From Deltaproteobacteria bacterium (GTDB taxonomy: Bacteria; Desulfobacterota; DSM-4660; Desulfatiglandales; Desulfatiglandaceae), in the NCBI GenBank assembly GCA_019307945.1, contig JAFDIS010000002.1, forward strand, positions 26,436 through 90,435: 64,000 nt of DNA, written 5' to 3'. How positions within the stretch are numbered: the stretch's first letter is position 1; every line of letters starts with the position of its first letter. The position numbers and the translations under genes were made by a program. The notes under the pieces were generated by a model that saw nothing but the letters and a program-made list of their open reading frames with translations, ran no database searches and was not told the origin of the DNA. Of the stretch, positions 25,123-34,418 are shown one piece after another.

Positions 25123-26348
25123 TGAATCGAAAAGGTTATTACGGAGAACTGGGAGGGATGTTCGTTCCAGAGGTCCTCATCCGGACCTTCGAGGAATTGG
25201 TGGCGGCTTTTGAGGAGGCAAGGGACGATCCCGGATTCCAGCAAGAGTACCAGGAGATCCTGTCCAGCTACTCCTGCAGGCCCACCCCCTTGACCTTCGC
25301 GAGGAACTTGTCAGAGTACCTGGGCGGAGCGGCGATCTACGTGAAACGCGAAGACTTGGGCCACACGGGGGCCCACAAGATCAACAACGTGATGGGCCAG
25401 GGCCTTCTGGCCGAACGCATGGGGAAAAAGCGAGTGATCGCGGAAACGGGCGCGGGCCAGCACGGTATCGCCACGGCCACCATGGCAGCCCGGTTCGGAT
25501 TCCAATGCACCATCTACATGGGCGAGGTGGACGTGGCCAGGCAACGGCCCAATGTTTTTTGGATGGAACAACTCGGGGCACAAGTGGTCAGCGTCCGGGA
25601 CGGCTCCCGCACCTTGAAGGACGCCATGAACGAGGCCTTTAGGGATTGGGCCACCAACATGAGCGACACCCACTACGTCCTGGGCACGGCATCCGGCCCC
25701 CACCCCTTTCCCGAGATGGTGACCTATTTTCAGTCTGTCATAGGCCGGGAGGCCCGAGCCCAGATCCTGGAACGGGCAGGAAGGCTCCCCGCCCGCGTGT
25801 ATGCTTGTGTCGGTGGGGGATCCAATGCCATGGGGATTTTTTCGGGATTCCTGCACGACCCTGTGGAGCTGGTGGGGGTTGAGGCGGGAGGAAAGGGACT
25901 TACATCGGGCCTTCACGCCTCGCGACTAGCGTCGGGACAGGGAACCGTGGGCGTGGCCCAGGGATACAAGACCTACTTTTTGCAGGACCAGGACGGCCAG
26001 ATGAAGGGAACCCACAGCATCGCGGCGGGCCTGGATTACGTGGGGGTTTCCCCCATCCTTTCCCACCTTCGGGACCGGGGAAGGGTGCGGGTGGAGGCAG
26101 CCGAAGACGCGGAAGTACTGGAGGCCTTTTCCCTCGTTCTCCGGAAAGAAGGCCTGATCCCCGCACTGGAGTCTGCGCACGCCTTTGCGGGAGCTTTCAG
26201 GGAGATCCCCGAGATGTCCCGACAGGACCTCGTTATCATCAACCAGTCCGGCCGGGGGGACAAGGACATCTTCACCATCGCCGAGGCGCTGGGGGATCCT
26301 GGGTGGCGGAATTTTTTGCGGGAAAAGGCGGAGGCGGATCGTGCTTGA
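25122..26348 (+). CDS. trpB: Tryptophan synthase beta chain
   Basis: A 408-residue PLP enzyme joining indole and serine. The PLP Lys is in HTGAHKINN (Lys86). Other marks are AETGAGQHGIATATMAARFG, GEVDVARQRPNVFWMEQLGA, the phosphate-binding GGGSNAMGIF and LDYVGVSP. This is a TrpB1-type enzyme and pairs with TrpA. The start overlaps the trpF stop by one base; the trpA start GTG lies before its stop. Confidence 0.96.
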   Translation: MNRKGYYGELGGMFVPEVLIRTFEELVAAFEEARDDPGFQQEYQEILSSYSCRPTPLTFARNLSEYLGGAAIYVKREDLGHTGAHKINNVMGQGLLAERMGKKRVIAETGAGQHGIATATMAARFGFQCTIYMGEVDVARQRPNVFWMEQLGAQVVSVRDGSRTLKDAMNEAFRDWATNMSDTHYVLGTASGPHPFPEMVTYFQSVIGREARAQILERAGRLPARVYACVGGGSNAMGIFSGFLHDPVELVGVEAGGKGLTSGLHASRLASGQGTVGVAQGYKTYFLQDQDGQMKGTHSIAAGLDYVGVSPILSHLRDRGRVRVEAAEDAEVLEAFSLVLRKEGLIPALESAHAFAGAFREIPEMSRQDLVIINQSGRGDKDIFTIAEALGDPGWRNFLREKAEADRA

Positions 26349-27102
26349 ATCGTATGTGAGGAAAAGACTACTTGAAAAGGGGATCCTGCTCATGACGCAC
26401 CTGGTGGTGGGGTATCCTTCTCTGGACGGGTGCCGGGAGATGGTCCGGGCCATGGTGGAGGCCGGCGTGGACCTGGTGGAGCTTCAGATTCCCTTTTCAG
26501 AACCGGTGGCCGACGGGCCGGTAATCCTCAGGGCGAACCACGGGGCTTTGAAGACCGGCATCACGGTGAGGACGTGCCTGGAATTTGCGGGCGGGTTGGC
26601 TTCGCAGTTCCCCATACCCTTTCTCGTCATGACCTATTACAACATCCCCTTCCGATTCGGGCTGGATAATTTCGCACGCGTCCTTTCGGAAAAGGGGCTC
26701 TACGGGGTGATCGTGCCGGACCTTCCGCCCGAAGAGGCGGAACACCATGTCTCTGCCATGAGAAAGGAGGGGTTGGGGGCGGTTTTCATCCTCTCCCCTG
26801 AAACCTCGGTTTCAAGGATGGCCCGCATCACCGAGACGGCCAGCGGGTTTGTTTACTGCGTGGCTCGCCGGGGAGTGACCGGGGCCAGGACCCGTTTTTC
26901 CCCGGAGATAGTATCGTACCTGGCGCGGTGCCGGAAGGTCTCACCCCTTCCCATCGCCGTGGGCTTCGGGCTCAGGGAGCGGGCGGACCTGAATTTCCTG
27001 CGCGGAAAGGCGGACATCGCCGTGATCGGAACGGAGACGATCCGGGCCATGGAACGGGAGGGAGCGGACGGAGTGCGGGCCTTCATGAGGGGGCTTGTGT
27101 GA
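26341..27102 (+). CDS. trpA: Tryptophan synthase alpha chain
   Basis: A 253-residue TIM-barrel subunit that releases indole from indole-3-glycerol phosphate. The catalytic Glu is at about 47 in VDLVELQIPFSEP and the catalytic Asp at about 58 in VADGP. GFVYCVARRGVTGAR and AVGFGLRERADL are the phosphate-site regions. The usual ELGIPFSDP reads ELQIPFSEP here, a variant I associate with deltaproteobacterial TrpA. The start is taken as GTG 26341, eight bases before the trpB end; upstream codons in frame lie inside trpB. It ends the operon and is convergent with the next gene, 38 bases away. Confidence 0.9.
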   Translation: MLESYVRKRLLEKGILLMTHLVVGYPSLDGCREMVRAMVEAGVDLVELQIPFSEPVADGPVILRANHGALKTGITVRTCLEFAGGLASQFPIPFLVMTYYNIPFRFGLDNFARVLSEKGLYGVIVPDLPPEEAEHHVSAMRKEGLGAVFILSPETSVSRMARITETASGFVYCVARRGVTGARTRFSPEIVSYLARCRKVSPLPIAVGFGLRERADLNFLRGKADIAVIGTETIRAMEREGADGVRAFMRGLV

Positions 27103-27140
27103 GGGAAAGCGGGAAGAATCTCCCCATGCCGCCATGGTCT

Positions 27141-28547
27141 TCAACGGGGCCGCCAGGGCGTCTCCAGGGCCTTTCTACACCGGCAGAGGATATCAAGGAT
27201 CTCGAACGGGTCCTCGATCAAGGGAAAGGTGGGGACCCCCCTGGGCTCCAGGAAGTCCTTGGCCGCTTCCATGTGCTTTTTCTGGCCGCTGGAAGTGACG
27301 TAGATGGGCTTTTGGGGGTATTTTTCGGCCAGTTCTACGATGAAATCGAGGGACGGCACACCGGTCTCATCGGTGAGTAAAAGGACAGGGACCACGGCGT
27401 CGATGTTGGGATCCTTGAGCACGGCCTCCATGCCCTCGCGGTATCCGTAGGCCACGCCGTGTACCGTAGCGCTGGCCCAGATGTCCACGGGGTTTCGCAT
27501 GCGGATGAAAGGGGGGCTGATTTCCTGAAGTCGTGCCCGGGTCTCCTCTTCCACCGGGGGTACCCGAAGACTGAGGTGCTTCTCGCAAAAGTCGGTGAGG
27601 CAGACCAGCATGGCGCCCGAGGGGGCAAGGAAGCTCACCCGGTTGCCCTCGGGCAAGGGCATCATGGCCAGGGCCTTGGCCGCCAGGAAAAGATGAGAGT
27701 ATTTGTGGATCCTGCAAATGCCCGCCTGCCTCAGGGCGCCTTCGATAATGCGGTCGTCCGAGGCCAGGGCAGCCGTGTGTGCCACAGCCGCCCGGGAGCC
27801 GCCGGCCGAGCTTCCTCCCTTGAGAAGGATGACCGGTTTTTTTCGGGTGACCTTCCCGGCAAGATCCAGGAAGAGTCTCGGCCTTTTGAAGCTTTCCAGA
27901 TACACGCAGATGGCCTTGGTCTCCGGGTCGCGGGCGTAGTATTCGAGGATATCACATTCGTCCAGGTCTATCTTGTTCCCCAGGCCCGCCACACGGGCCA
28001 CGCCGAAGTGCTCTGCGCTCTTGATATAGCGCATTGTATGGGTGGCGAAGTTGCCCGTTTGCGCGATATAGGATATGGGCCCCTTGGGCAGTGCGCCCAG
28101 TGGAAAGAAGCTCGAGGTGAACCGATGGGGAGTGGATGTGTGCCCCGAGGTGTTTGGCCCCAGCACGCGCACGCCCGTCTCGCGGATCGCCTCCTTCAGC
28201 TCCTCCTGGAGGGATTCACCGTCTGCGTCCACCTCGGCAAAACCGCCCGCGGCCAGGACTATGGCCTTGATTCCCCTGGATGCGCAGTCGCGGACCGCCC
28301 GGGGGTTGGCCCGGGCAGGCAGGATGACCACCGCGAGGTCGATTCCCTCGGGAAGGTCCGATACGGCGCGGTGGACCTTGATTCCCAGGATTTCTCCGCC
28401 CTTTGGGTTTACCAGGTAGAGCTTCCCCTCGTACCCGTTGGCCAGGATGTTGCGGATTACGTCATTTCCTGGCTTGTGAGGCGTGGCGGATGCCCCCACG
28501 ATGGCGATGCTCTCGGGTTCGAAAAATTTTTCCATATGGGTCGACAC
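27141..28547 (-). CDS. ADP-forming acyl/acetyl-CoA synthetase, alpha-type subunit
   Basis: A 468-residue protein with a CoA-binding Rossmann domain (SIAIVGASATPHKPGNDVIRNI; YLVNPKGGEILG) followed by succinyl-CoA-ligase-like domains. The phosphohistidine is probably in AAVAHTAALASDD (homologues HTGAL). These enzymes make ATP from acyl-CoA or activate acids. The ATP-grasp beta part is not fused and no partner lies nearby, so it may pair with a distant gene or act otherwise. The start is GTG 28547 with AGAGGT upstream; an ATG four codons later is possible. Confidence 0.82.
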   Translation of the reverse strand: MSTHMEKFFEPESIAIVGASATPHKPGNDVIRNILANGYEGKLYLVNPKGGEILGIKVHRAVSDLPEGIDLAVVILPARANPRAVRDCASRGIKAIVLAAGGFAEVDADGESLQEELKEAIRETGVRVLGPNTSGHTSTPHRFTSSFFPLGALPKGPISYIAQTGNFATHTMRYIKSAEHFGVARVAGLGNKIDLDECDILEYYARDPETKAICVYLESFKRPRLFLDLAGKVTRKKPVILLKGGSSAGGSRAAVAHTAALASDDRIIEGALRQAGICRIHKYSHLFLAAKALAMMPLPEGNRVSFLAPSGAMLVCLTDFCEKHLSLRVPPVEEETRARLQEISPPFIRMRNPVDIWASATVHGVAYGYREGMEAVLKDPNIDAVVPVLLLTDETGVPSLDFIVELAEKYPQKPIYVTSSGQKKHMEAAKDFLEPRGVPTFPLIEDPFEILDILCRCRKALETPWRPR

Positions 28548-28799
28548 GTGCTACCTCTCTTTTTCATTGCCGGGTGCCGGGTGCCTGAAAGGTCCCGACA
28601 GCGGGGTCTTTGACGAAGTTTTCTCATACCATACTCGCCCCCGTGATTCAAAGGCAAGGATCTGCGACGGGGACAAAGGCCACCGGGGGGAATTGCGTTC
28701 CGCAGTGCGATGTGCCATCATGCCCATCAAGAAGTGTTTTCCGGTGACCAGGGCTAGGAGACACGGCGTTGCCGGCATACCTCTCACGGGCCGTCTCCT

Positions 28800-29585
28800 T
28801 TACCACTCGCTGGTCAGCTTTCGTTCCACCTCGGCCCAGCGGATCTCCAGGTTCCGCACCGCATCCATGCCCAGGCGGATGTGCGTTTCCATGTACTTTG
28901 CGTAGATTTCCTCGTGAAGCCGCTTGCCCTTGATGCCGCGCCGCTGAAGGGGCATGTCGGAGACGAGCATGATGGAGCCTATGGGTACCTCGTAGCGGTA
29001 GGCCACCGAAAACAGGGTCGCCAGTTCCATCTCGATGGCCAGGATGCGCTGGCGCCTGAGGTAATCCACGAAGTCCTCGTCAAACTCCCACAGCCTGCGG
29101 TCCGTGGTGTAAAGGATGCCGCAGCGCGGCGTGATGCCCGCATGTTTCAGGGCACCGATGCAGAAGAGGTTCACCGAGGAGGCGGGGATGGCCGGAAACT
29201 CCACCGGCAGGTAGTGCCGACTCGTGCCTTCGCCCCGAACGGCCGCCGAGGGAATAACGAAATCTCCCACCTCCAGGATGTCGTCGATCCCGCCGCACAT
29301 GCCCAGCATGATCACGGACTTGAGCTTTTCAAGGAACGCCAGGCAGTGGATCAGGAGGGCCGCCTGGGGCGAGCCGATCCCGAAATCCACCATGCTGCAG
29401 TTGAGGTCCCTGGCGTGAACTACCCGGAAGTTGCCCTCGTGGCAGTCGGACCCCGTTTCTTCACTAAACCACTTGACGTAAGGCCTGAAGTTGGTGATCA
29501 GGATGTGCTCGCAGAAGGCATCCAGTTCACTGTTGGTGTACCGCTCCAAAGTCTGGCGGACGTATTCGTGTTCTTTGAGAATCAT
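28800..29585 (-). CDS. amn: AMP nucleosidase / nucleoside phosphorylase family protein
   Basis: A 261-residue member of the purine nucleoside phosphorylase superfamily. The core is visible as VVHARDLNCSMVDFGIGSPQAALLIHCLAF, LGMCGGIDDILEVGDFVIPSAAVRGEGTSRHY and the ribose-site LAIEMELATLFSVAYRYEVPIGSIMLVSD. AMP nucleosidase splits AMP into adenine and ribose 5-phosphate. It lacks the long N-terminal domain of E. coli Amn (484 residues) and matches the short form. GGAGG lies nine bases before ATG. It is separated from neighbours by about 250 and 355 bases. The exact substrate is less sure than the fold. Confidence 0.75.
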   Translation of the reverse strand: MILKEHEYVRQTLERYTNSELDAFCEHILITNFRPYVKWFSEETGSDCHEGNFRVVHARDLNCSMVDFGIGSPQAALLIHCLAFLEKLKSVIMLGMCGGIDDILEVGDFVIPSAAVRGEGTSRHYLPVEFPAIPASSVNLFCIGALKHAGITPRCGILYTTDRRLWEFDEDFVDYLRRQRILAIEMELATLFSVAYRYEVPIGSIMLVSDMPLQRRGIKGKRLHEEIYAKYMETHIRLGMDAVRNLEIRWAEVERKLTSEW

Positions 29586-29892
29586 GCAAAATCCTCCAGT
29601 TTGGTCTCCGCTAAGGAGGAAAATGGCCGCCCGCTTGGGCCTTTCCGGTGTTCCTCAATATCCCTATCGGCTTTTCATGCCAGGACATCCAGTTTTTCGC
29701 AGCAGGCGCCGCCTTTGCAAATATAGAGATTGGGGGACTTGACCAACCGCTTTCCCATATTCCGGTGATAGGACTCGATCGGGACGGGCCCCAGGCCTGG
29801 AGGATGAAGAGCCCTCTATTCGCCGTGTTGGGTGCAACTCCCACGGCCCTGGTCGGTTCCGAACGGACTGGAGGGTAATTCCGGGGGCGGAA
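29586..29892. other. Intergenic gap
   Basis: I see no gene, strong promoter or repeat in this 307-base stretch between amn and the terminator of the tRNA unit. Confidence 0.4.
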
Positions 29893-29929
29893 GAAAATAA
29901 GGGGCTTTCCGCCGCGCAGTAAGCCCCTT
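29893..29929 (-). terminator. Terminator of the tRNA-Arg/tRNA-Lys unit
   Basis: On the minus strand AAGGGGCTT and AAGCCCCTT form a 9-bp stem followed by ATTTTCTT. It lies 12 bases beyond the CCA end of tRNA-Lys. Confidence 0.75.
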
Positions 29930-29940
29930 CCGGGTTTTCC

Positions 29941-30016
<76 letters not shown>

Positions 30017-30036
30017 GGATATTGCTTTGAGTGAAA

Positions 30037-30113
<77 letters not shown>

Positions 30114-30128
30114 CAAGTGTGAGATGAA

Positions 30129-30157
30129 TGTGTAGCAAGGTTGGTTTTTTTTGTCAA
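30129..30157 (-). promoter_or_regulatory. Promoter of the tRNA unit
   Basis: On the minus strand TTGACA, 17-base spacer, TACACA; expected start a few bases before tRNA-Arg. Confidence 0.6.
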
Positions 30158-30179
30158 CTGATTTTTGGCCAGAAATATC

Positions 30180-30208
30180 TTGACAATAAGGAGTTTTTCG
30201 CATAAATA
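30180..30208 (+). promoter_or_regulatory. Promoter of rplM-rpsI
   Basis: TTGACA (30180-30185), 17-base spacer, TAAATA (30203-30208). It is back to back with the tRNA promoter. Confidence 0.65.
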
Positions 30209-30248
30209 ATTCTTTTCTAATTTTTCCTAGAGCAAGCAGGATCGCATT

Positions 30249-30677
30249 ATGAAGACCTATATAGCCAAAGAGAGTGAAAGCACGAAGAAGTGGTACCTCG
30301 TGGATGCGGAGAACAGGGTCCTGGGCAGGCTGGCCACGCAGATCGCCATGAGGTTGCGGGGAAAACACAAACCCATTTTCACCCCCCACGCCGACACAGG
30401 GGACTTCGTGGTGGTGGTGAATGCTGACAAGATCCGGATGACCGGCAAGAAGTGGGACAACAAGTTCTATTACCGGCACAGCGGCTACATGGGCGGGCTC
30501 AAGGAAACGTCAGCCAAGAAGATGCTGGAAAAGAAGCCTGAGTACCTCCTGCGCCACGCGGTCAGGGGTATGCTGCCCAAGAACAGCCTGGGGCGGCGCC
30601 AGTTGAAAAAACTGAAGATTTTCGCGGGACCGGAGCACACCCACCAGGCACAGCAACCTGAGAAATTGGAGTTATAG
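30249..30677 (+). CDS. rplM: 50S ribosomal protein L13
   Basis: A 142-residue large-subunit protein, standard length. Marks: [28 protein letters not shown], then [29 protein letters not shown] and [24 protein letters not shown]. It is paired with rpsI, as in most bacteria, and its stop is directly followed by the rpsI ATG. Confidence 0.98.
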   Translation: MKTYIAKESESTKKWYLVDAENRVLGRLATQIAMRLRGKHKPIFTPHADTGDFVVVVNADKIRMTGKKWDNKFYYRHSGYMGGLKETSAKKMLEKKPEYLLRHAVRGMLPKNSLGRRQLKKLKIFAGPEHTHQAQQPEKLEL

Positions 30678-31070
30678 ATGGCCGAGGAACTGTATCACGC
30701 GGTAGGAAAACGCAAGACATCCATTGCGCGTGTCTGGCTCAAACCGGGGACCGGCACGCTGACCATCAACAAGCGGCCCGAGGCCGAATTCCTCGCCCGG
30801 GAATCGGATCGGATCATGGTCCGTGCGCCTCTTAAGTTAGCGGAGCTGGAAGGCCGCTTCGACGTGAACGTGAACGTGAGGGGCGGCGGAATATCGGGGC
30901 AAAGCGGCGCCATCCGGCACGGCATCAGCAAGGCCCTGGTGCTGCTGGACCCGGAACTCAGGGAGCCTTTGAAGAAGGCCGGGTTTCTTACCCGCGACGA
31001 CCGGATGAAAGAGAGAAAGAAGTACGGCCAGCCCGGTGCGCGGAAACGATTCCAGTACTCCAAGCGCTAA
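30678..31070 (+). CDS. rpsI: 30S ribosomal protein S9
   Basis: A 130-residue small-subunit protein. Marks: [40 protein letters not shown], and the highly basic C-terminus ending KRFQYSKR, which reaches the P-site tRNA in the ribosome. It follows rplM with no gap and is terminated at 31142-31171. Confidence 0.98.
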   Translation: MAEELYHAVGKRKTSIARVWLKPGTGTLTINKRPEAEFLARESDRIMVRAPLKLAELEGRFDVNVNVRGGGISGQSGAIRHGISKALVLLDPELREPLKKAGFLTRDDRMKERKKYGQPGARKRFQYSKR

Positions 31071-31141
31071 GGCTGCGATCTCCACAACCGCCGGTGCTGT
31101 CCTCACATCCTGCGGCCGGTGGTCGACCACGGAAAACGCCA

Positions 31142-31171
31142 GGGGGAGCCCGGTAGAGGCTCCCCCTTTTT
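31142..31171 (+). terminator. Rho-independent terminator after rpsI
   Basis: GGGGGAGCC pairs with GGCTCCCCC over 9 bp with a 7-base loop, then TTTTT. Confidence 0.88.
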
Positions 31172-31280
31172 CGTGGTGTGTCCGGCATGGTTGTACCTGT
31201 GAGGGTGGAAGTCCCCATTCCCTGCGGCCACGGCGAGGAACAGGCCCAAATTTCCGCCCTCCGGGGCACAGGCGAGACCC

Positions 31281-32033
31281 TTGAGACGGAATCCCGAGAA
31301 AAATATCCGGCTGACGCTTGCCTATGAAGGTACCCGCTACCACGGGTGGCAACGGCAAGAGAACGATCTCACCATACAGGAAGTGGTGGAAGACCGGCTG
31401 GCCACCATGCTCCAGGAAAGGGTCACCCTGTTCGCTTCCGGAAGGACGGATGCGGGGGTCCATGCCCTGGGCCAGGTAGCCCATTTTCAATCCCGGACCC
31501 GCCTGGCGCCGGATGTCATCCTCAGGGGCCTCAACAGCCTGCTCCCGGAGGACATCCTCGTCCTCAGTGTCGAGCATGCTCCTCAGGATTTTCATGCCCG
31601 CTACAGCGCGCGGACCAAGACTTACGAATACCGGCTGCTGAACCGGCCTTTCCCCGATCTTTTTTCGCGCCGTTACGAGTGGTGGGTCAAGCCCTCCCTG
31701 GACATGGAGGCAATGGCCCGGTGCGTTGACATGATCCGGGGAAAACACGATTTTTCCACTTTTCGATCTTCAGGGAGCGAAAACCGCAACCCGGTCAGGG
31801 ATCTCAAGTCGGCAAGGCTCGAATCCCTCCCGGGAGGGCGCTTGAGGTTTTATCTGGAAGCGGACGGATTCCTGAGGCACATGGTTCGCAACATGGTGGG
31901 CACCCTGGTGGATGTGGGGCTTGGCAAGATGGGGGTTGAGGAATTCCGGGAGGCTTTCGAAGCCCGTGATCGGCGCCTTGCGGGGATCAAGGCGCCGGCC
32001 AGGGGCCTTTTTCTGGTCCGCGTGACTTACTGA
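31281..32033 (+). CDS. truA: tRNA pseudouridine(38-40) synthase
   Basis: A 250-residue enzyme modifying the anticodon arm of tRNA. The catalytic Asp is in GRTDAGVHALGQVAHF. Other marks are LAYEGTRYHGWQRQ at the N-terminus, SARTKTYEYR, and FLRHMVRNMVGTLVDVG near the C-terminus. The start is taken as TTG 31281, because no ATG or GTG lies between the terminator region and the fold; its ribosome site is weak (AGGCGAG). Confidence 0.93.
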   Translation: MRRNPEKNIRLTLAYEGTRYHGWQRQENDLTIQEVVEDRLATMLQERVTLFASGRTDAGVHALGQVAHFQSRTRLAPDVILRGLNSLLPEDILVLSVEHAPQDFHARYSARTKTYEYRLLNRPFPDLFSRRYEWWVKPSLDMEAMARCVDMIRGKHDFSTFRSSGSENRNPVRDLKSARLESLPGGRLRFYLEADGFLRHMVRNMVGTLVDVGLGKMGVEEFREAFEARDRRLAGIKAPARGLFLVRVTY

Positions 32034-32209
32034 TCGTCCCTATCCGGCACCAGGGGATCTGAGACGGCCTCCTTCAGGGAACCCCTTACCGTGTCATAGA
32101 TCTGCCCCCAGACCTCCGCGAAGGAGTTGGCGGACAGCCGTCCCACCTCGATGAATTTCACCACGATCTCCTTGGTCACCTTCAAAGCCAATTCTTCTTC
32201 CTTTTTCAT
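32027..32209 (-). CDS. Small conserved protein of unknown function
   Basis: A 60-residue, mostly helical, acidic protein (KKEEELALKVTKEIVVKFIEVGRLS, then SFAEVWGQIYDTVRGSL). I recall proteins with this pattern as widespread uncharacterised short genes in deltaproteobacteria. ATG 32209 has AAGGGG seven bases upstream. It overlaps the truA end by seven bases tail to tail. From 32210 to 32474 no gene is seen. Confidence 0.6.
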   Translation of the reverse strand: MKKEEELALKVTKEIVVKFIEVGRLSANSFAEVWGQIYDTVRGSLKEAVSDPLVPDRDDQ

Positions 32210-32474
32210 GAAAAGGCCCCTTGTCACGGTCCGTGCCCTGAATGTCGCAGGACAGGATTCCGCAACGGAATCCTCCCCCGTGGCGCGGCCGCGGTTTCCT
32301 GCCCCTATTTATCGGTGACGGACCCTGGGGTCCGCGGGATCGACCGCGGCCCCCGCCGGTTGGAAGAAGGCCGAACGCGATCGGCGGGGGCCCGTTGAGA
32401 AGAACCCGGGAGCACCGAGCCCTCCTCACGAATCGATCTATAACAGAGCGCTCACCGGAAATCAACCGGACCGT

Positions 32475-33485
32475 TCAGGACCAGACACCGGGGATCGCCG
32501 TGCCGCACTCCGGGCAGGCCCCTGCCCGGAGGGCATTGGAGCGCACCATGAAGCCGAAGCGGTCCACCAGCAGCTTGCCGCACGCGTGGCAGAAGGTCTT
32601 TTCTCCCTCGTCCCCCGGCAGGTTGCCCGTATACACGTAGTGCAGCCCCGCCTCCAGGCCCAGGGCCTTGGCCCTGTGGATACTCTCCGGCGGCGTGGAA
32701 GGACGATCCGTTAGACGATAGGTCGGGTGAAACCTGCTGATGTGCCAGGGGATGTCGGGATCAAGGTCGGCCAGGAAACGAGCCAGGTCCCGCAACTGGT
32801 CCTCGTCGTCGTTGAGGCCGGGAATCAACAGTGTGGTGACCTCCAGCCACACACCCAGCTCCTTCATGGTCTGCAGGGTCTCCAGGACGGGCTTGAGCTT
32901 GGCACCGCACTGCTCCTTGTAAAAGGCATCACTGAAGGCCTTGAGGTCCACGTTGGCGCCGTGAAGATCAGGGTGGATCTCCCGGAGACATTCCCGGGTC
33001 ATGTACCCGTTGGAAACAAAGATGTTTCGAAGACCCCGATCCACTGCTGCCCTGGCCGTGTCCAGTGCCAGTTCAAAATAGATTGTCGGCTCGGTATAGG
33101 TGTAGGCGATGGTGGAAGAACCGGACTGGAGCGCCAGTGAGACGATCCGCTCCGGTGCGATTTCTTCTCCCATGACCCGGTCTTGATCCACCGGCATCTG
33201 ACTGATGTCCGCATTCTGGCAGAAGCGGCAGTGAAAATTGCATCCCACCGTTGCGATGGAGTACGAGCGGGTCCCGGGCAGGAAATGGAACAGGGGTTTT
33301 TTTTCGATAGGGTCGGCGTGCGTGGCGATCACCCGGTCATAGACCAGGCTCACCAGCGTACCGGAACGATTTTCCCTGACGCCGCAGATTCCCCGGGATC
33401 CCTCCTTGATCAAACACCGGTGACTGCACAGGCCGCACCGAATCCCGGCCTCCTCCAGTTTTTCATACAGATAGGCCTCTTTCAT
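32475..33485 (-). CDS. amrS: AmmeMemoRadiSam-system radical SAM enzyme
   Basis: A 336-residue radical SAM protein related to pyruvate-formate-lyase activating enzymes. The [4Fe-4S]/SAM motif is CNFHCRFC at about 80-87. Near the N-terminus is IRCGLCSHRCLIKEGSRGICGVREN, and the C-terminus carries two CxxC knuckles (CHACG, CPECG). This architecture is the AmmeMemoRadiSam radical SAM component; the AMMECR1 and Memo partners are not in the window. The system's role is still poorly defined. Its start overlaps the methyltransferase gene by 23 bases, so both are expressed together. Confidence 0.87.
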   Translation of the reverse strand: MKEAYLYEKLEEAGIRCGLCSHRCLIKEGSRGICGVRENRSGTLVSLVYDRVIATHADPIEKKPLFHFLPGTRSYSIATVGCNFHCRFCQNADISQMPVDQDRVMGEEIAPERIVSLALQSGSSTIAYTYTEPTIYFELALDTARAAVDRGLRNIFVSNGYMTRECLREIHPDLHGANVDLKAFSDAFYKEQCGAKLKPVLETLQTMKELGVWLEVTTLLIPGLNDDEDQLRDLARFLADLDPDIPWHISRFHPTYRLTDRPSTPPESIHRAKALGLEAGLHYVYTGNLPGDEGEKTFCHACGKLLVDRFGFMVRSNALRAGACPECGTAIPGVWS

Positions 33486-34275
33486 CCCTTCCCTCTCCTT
33501 TCACCCGATGGATGAGACCAAAGGTTTCGGCTCCCACAACGGATCCTCCCGCCTCTTTGACTCGGAGCTTTAGATGCAGGTTGTCCGTACGGACCCGGTA
33601 CAGCAGGGTCGCGGCCGCGCCTATGAAGGGTCCGAAGGGAGATTTTCCGAAAAGGCGCACCCTCTTCCCCGAAACGCCTGCATGGTCGGGTGCCGCGCCC
33701 TTCCACGGGGTACAGAGCCAGGCGATTGGTACATCCCCCAGTGCCCTGGTCAGATAGCCCTTGATCTGCCAGAGGTTGTACATCCTGGCGCGCCCGTAAA
33801 AGGAGTCCTTGAAATAACCCCTGGCCCGGCCCATGAGCCCCTCCAGGGACAGGCTGTTCATTACGCCCAGGAAGACCTTCGAAGAGGCCACGCGTCCCGC
33901 TTCCCTCAGGGCCGCGACCGGATCGGCCAGGAACTCGAGGGTATGGATCATGATGACCACGTCAAAGGCGTTGTCCTCGAAAGGCAGGTCTTCCGCCCTG
34001 CCAAGACGCAGTTCGCACCGCTGCCCCAGCCGCTCTCCGGCCCTGCGGATCATAGTGGGCGAAGCATCGAGCCCCGTGATATCCAGGCCGAGTCTGTTCA
34101 GAATCAGGAGATGGTTCCCGCTGCCGCAGCCCACGTCCAGGACCCGCTGCCCGGGCCTGGGGTGCAAGAGGCGCAGGAGCATCTCTTCTGCGGCACGTTC
34201 CACGGCCCGGCCCTGGGGCGATCTGCACCATGTCTCATAGATCCGGGCTGTATTTTCGTCGAATACGCACGCCAT
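33463..34275 (-). CDS. SAM-dependent methyltransferase, class I
   Basis: About 270 residues with a UbiE-like Rossmann methyltransferase fold. Motif I is RVLDVGCGSGNHLLIL, motif II ends LDASP, and motif IV is FDVVIMIHTLEFLADP. A C-terminal region of about 120 residues (SKVFLGVMNSLSLEGLMGRARGY onward) is typical of small-molecule methyltransferases. The start is uncertain: ATG 34275 gives a normal N-terminus, while an earlier ATG at 34338 would add 21 residues; neither has a strong ribosome site. It lies directly upstream of amrS. The substrate is unknown. Confidence 0.78.
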   Translation of the reverse strand: MACVFDENTARIYETWCRSPQGRAVERAAEEMLLRLLHPRPGQRVLDVGCGSGNHLLILNRLGLDITGLDASPTMIRRAGERLGQRCELRLGRAEDLPFEDNAFDVVIMIHTLEFLADPVAALREAGRVASSKVFLGVMNSLSLEGLMGRARGYFKDSFYGRARMYNLWQIKGYLTRALGDVPIAWLCTPWKGAAPDHAGVSGKRVRLFGKSPFGPFIGAAATLLYRVRTDNLHLKLRVKEAGGSVVGAETFGLIHRVKGEGRDERGLSV

Positions 34276-34418
34276 GATCGGGACGCCTTGGGCCCGCGTG
34301 ACGGAGCGGATCATGGGAGGGCGGCCGAATACGGGCATCTACTTAAGGTTTGAGATCTTATCCGTTGTCTGCTACAAACAGTATGCAAAGAGTTCCTTTC
34401 ATGCAAGGGGAAAGTGTT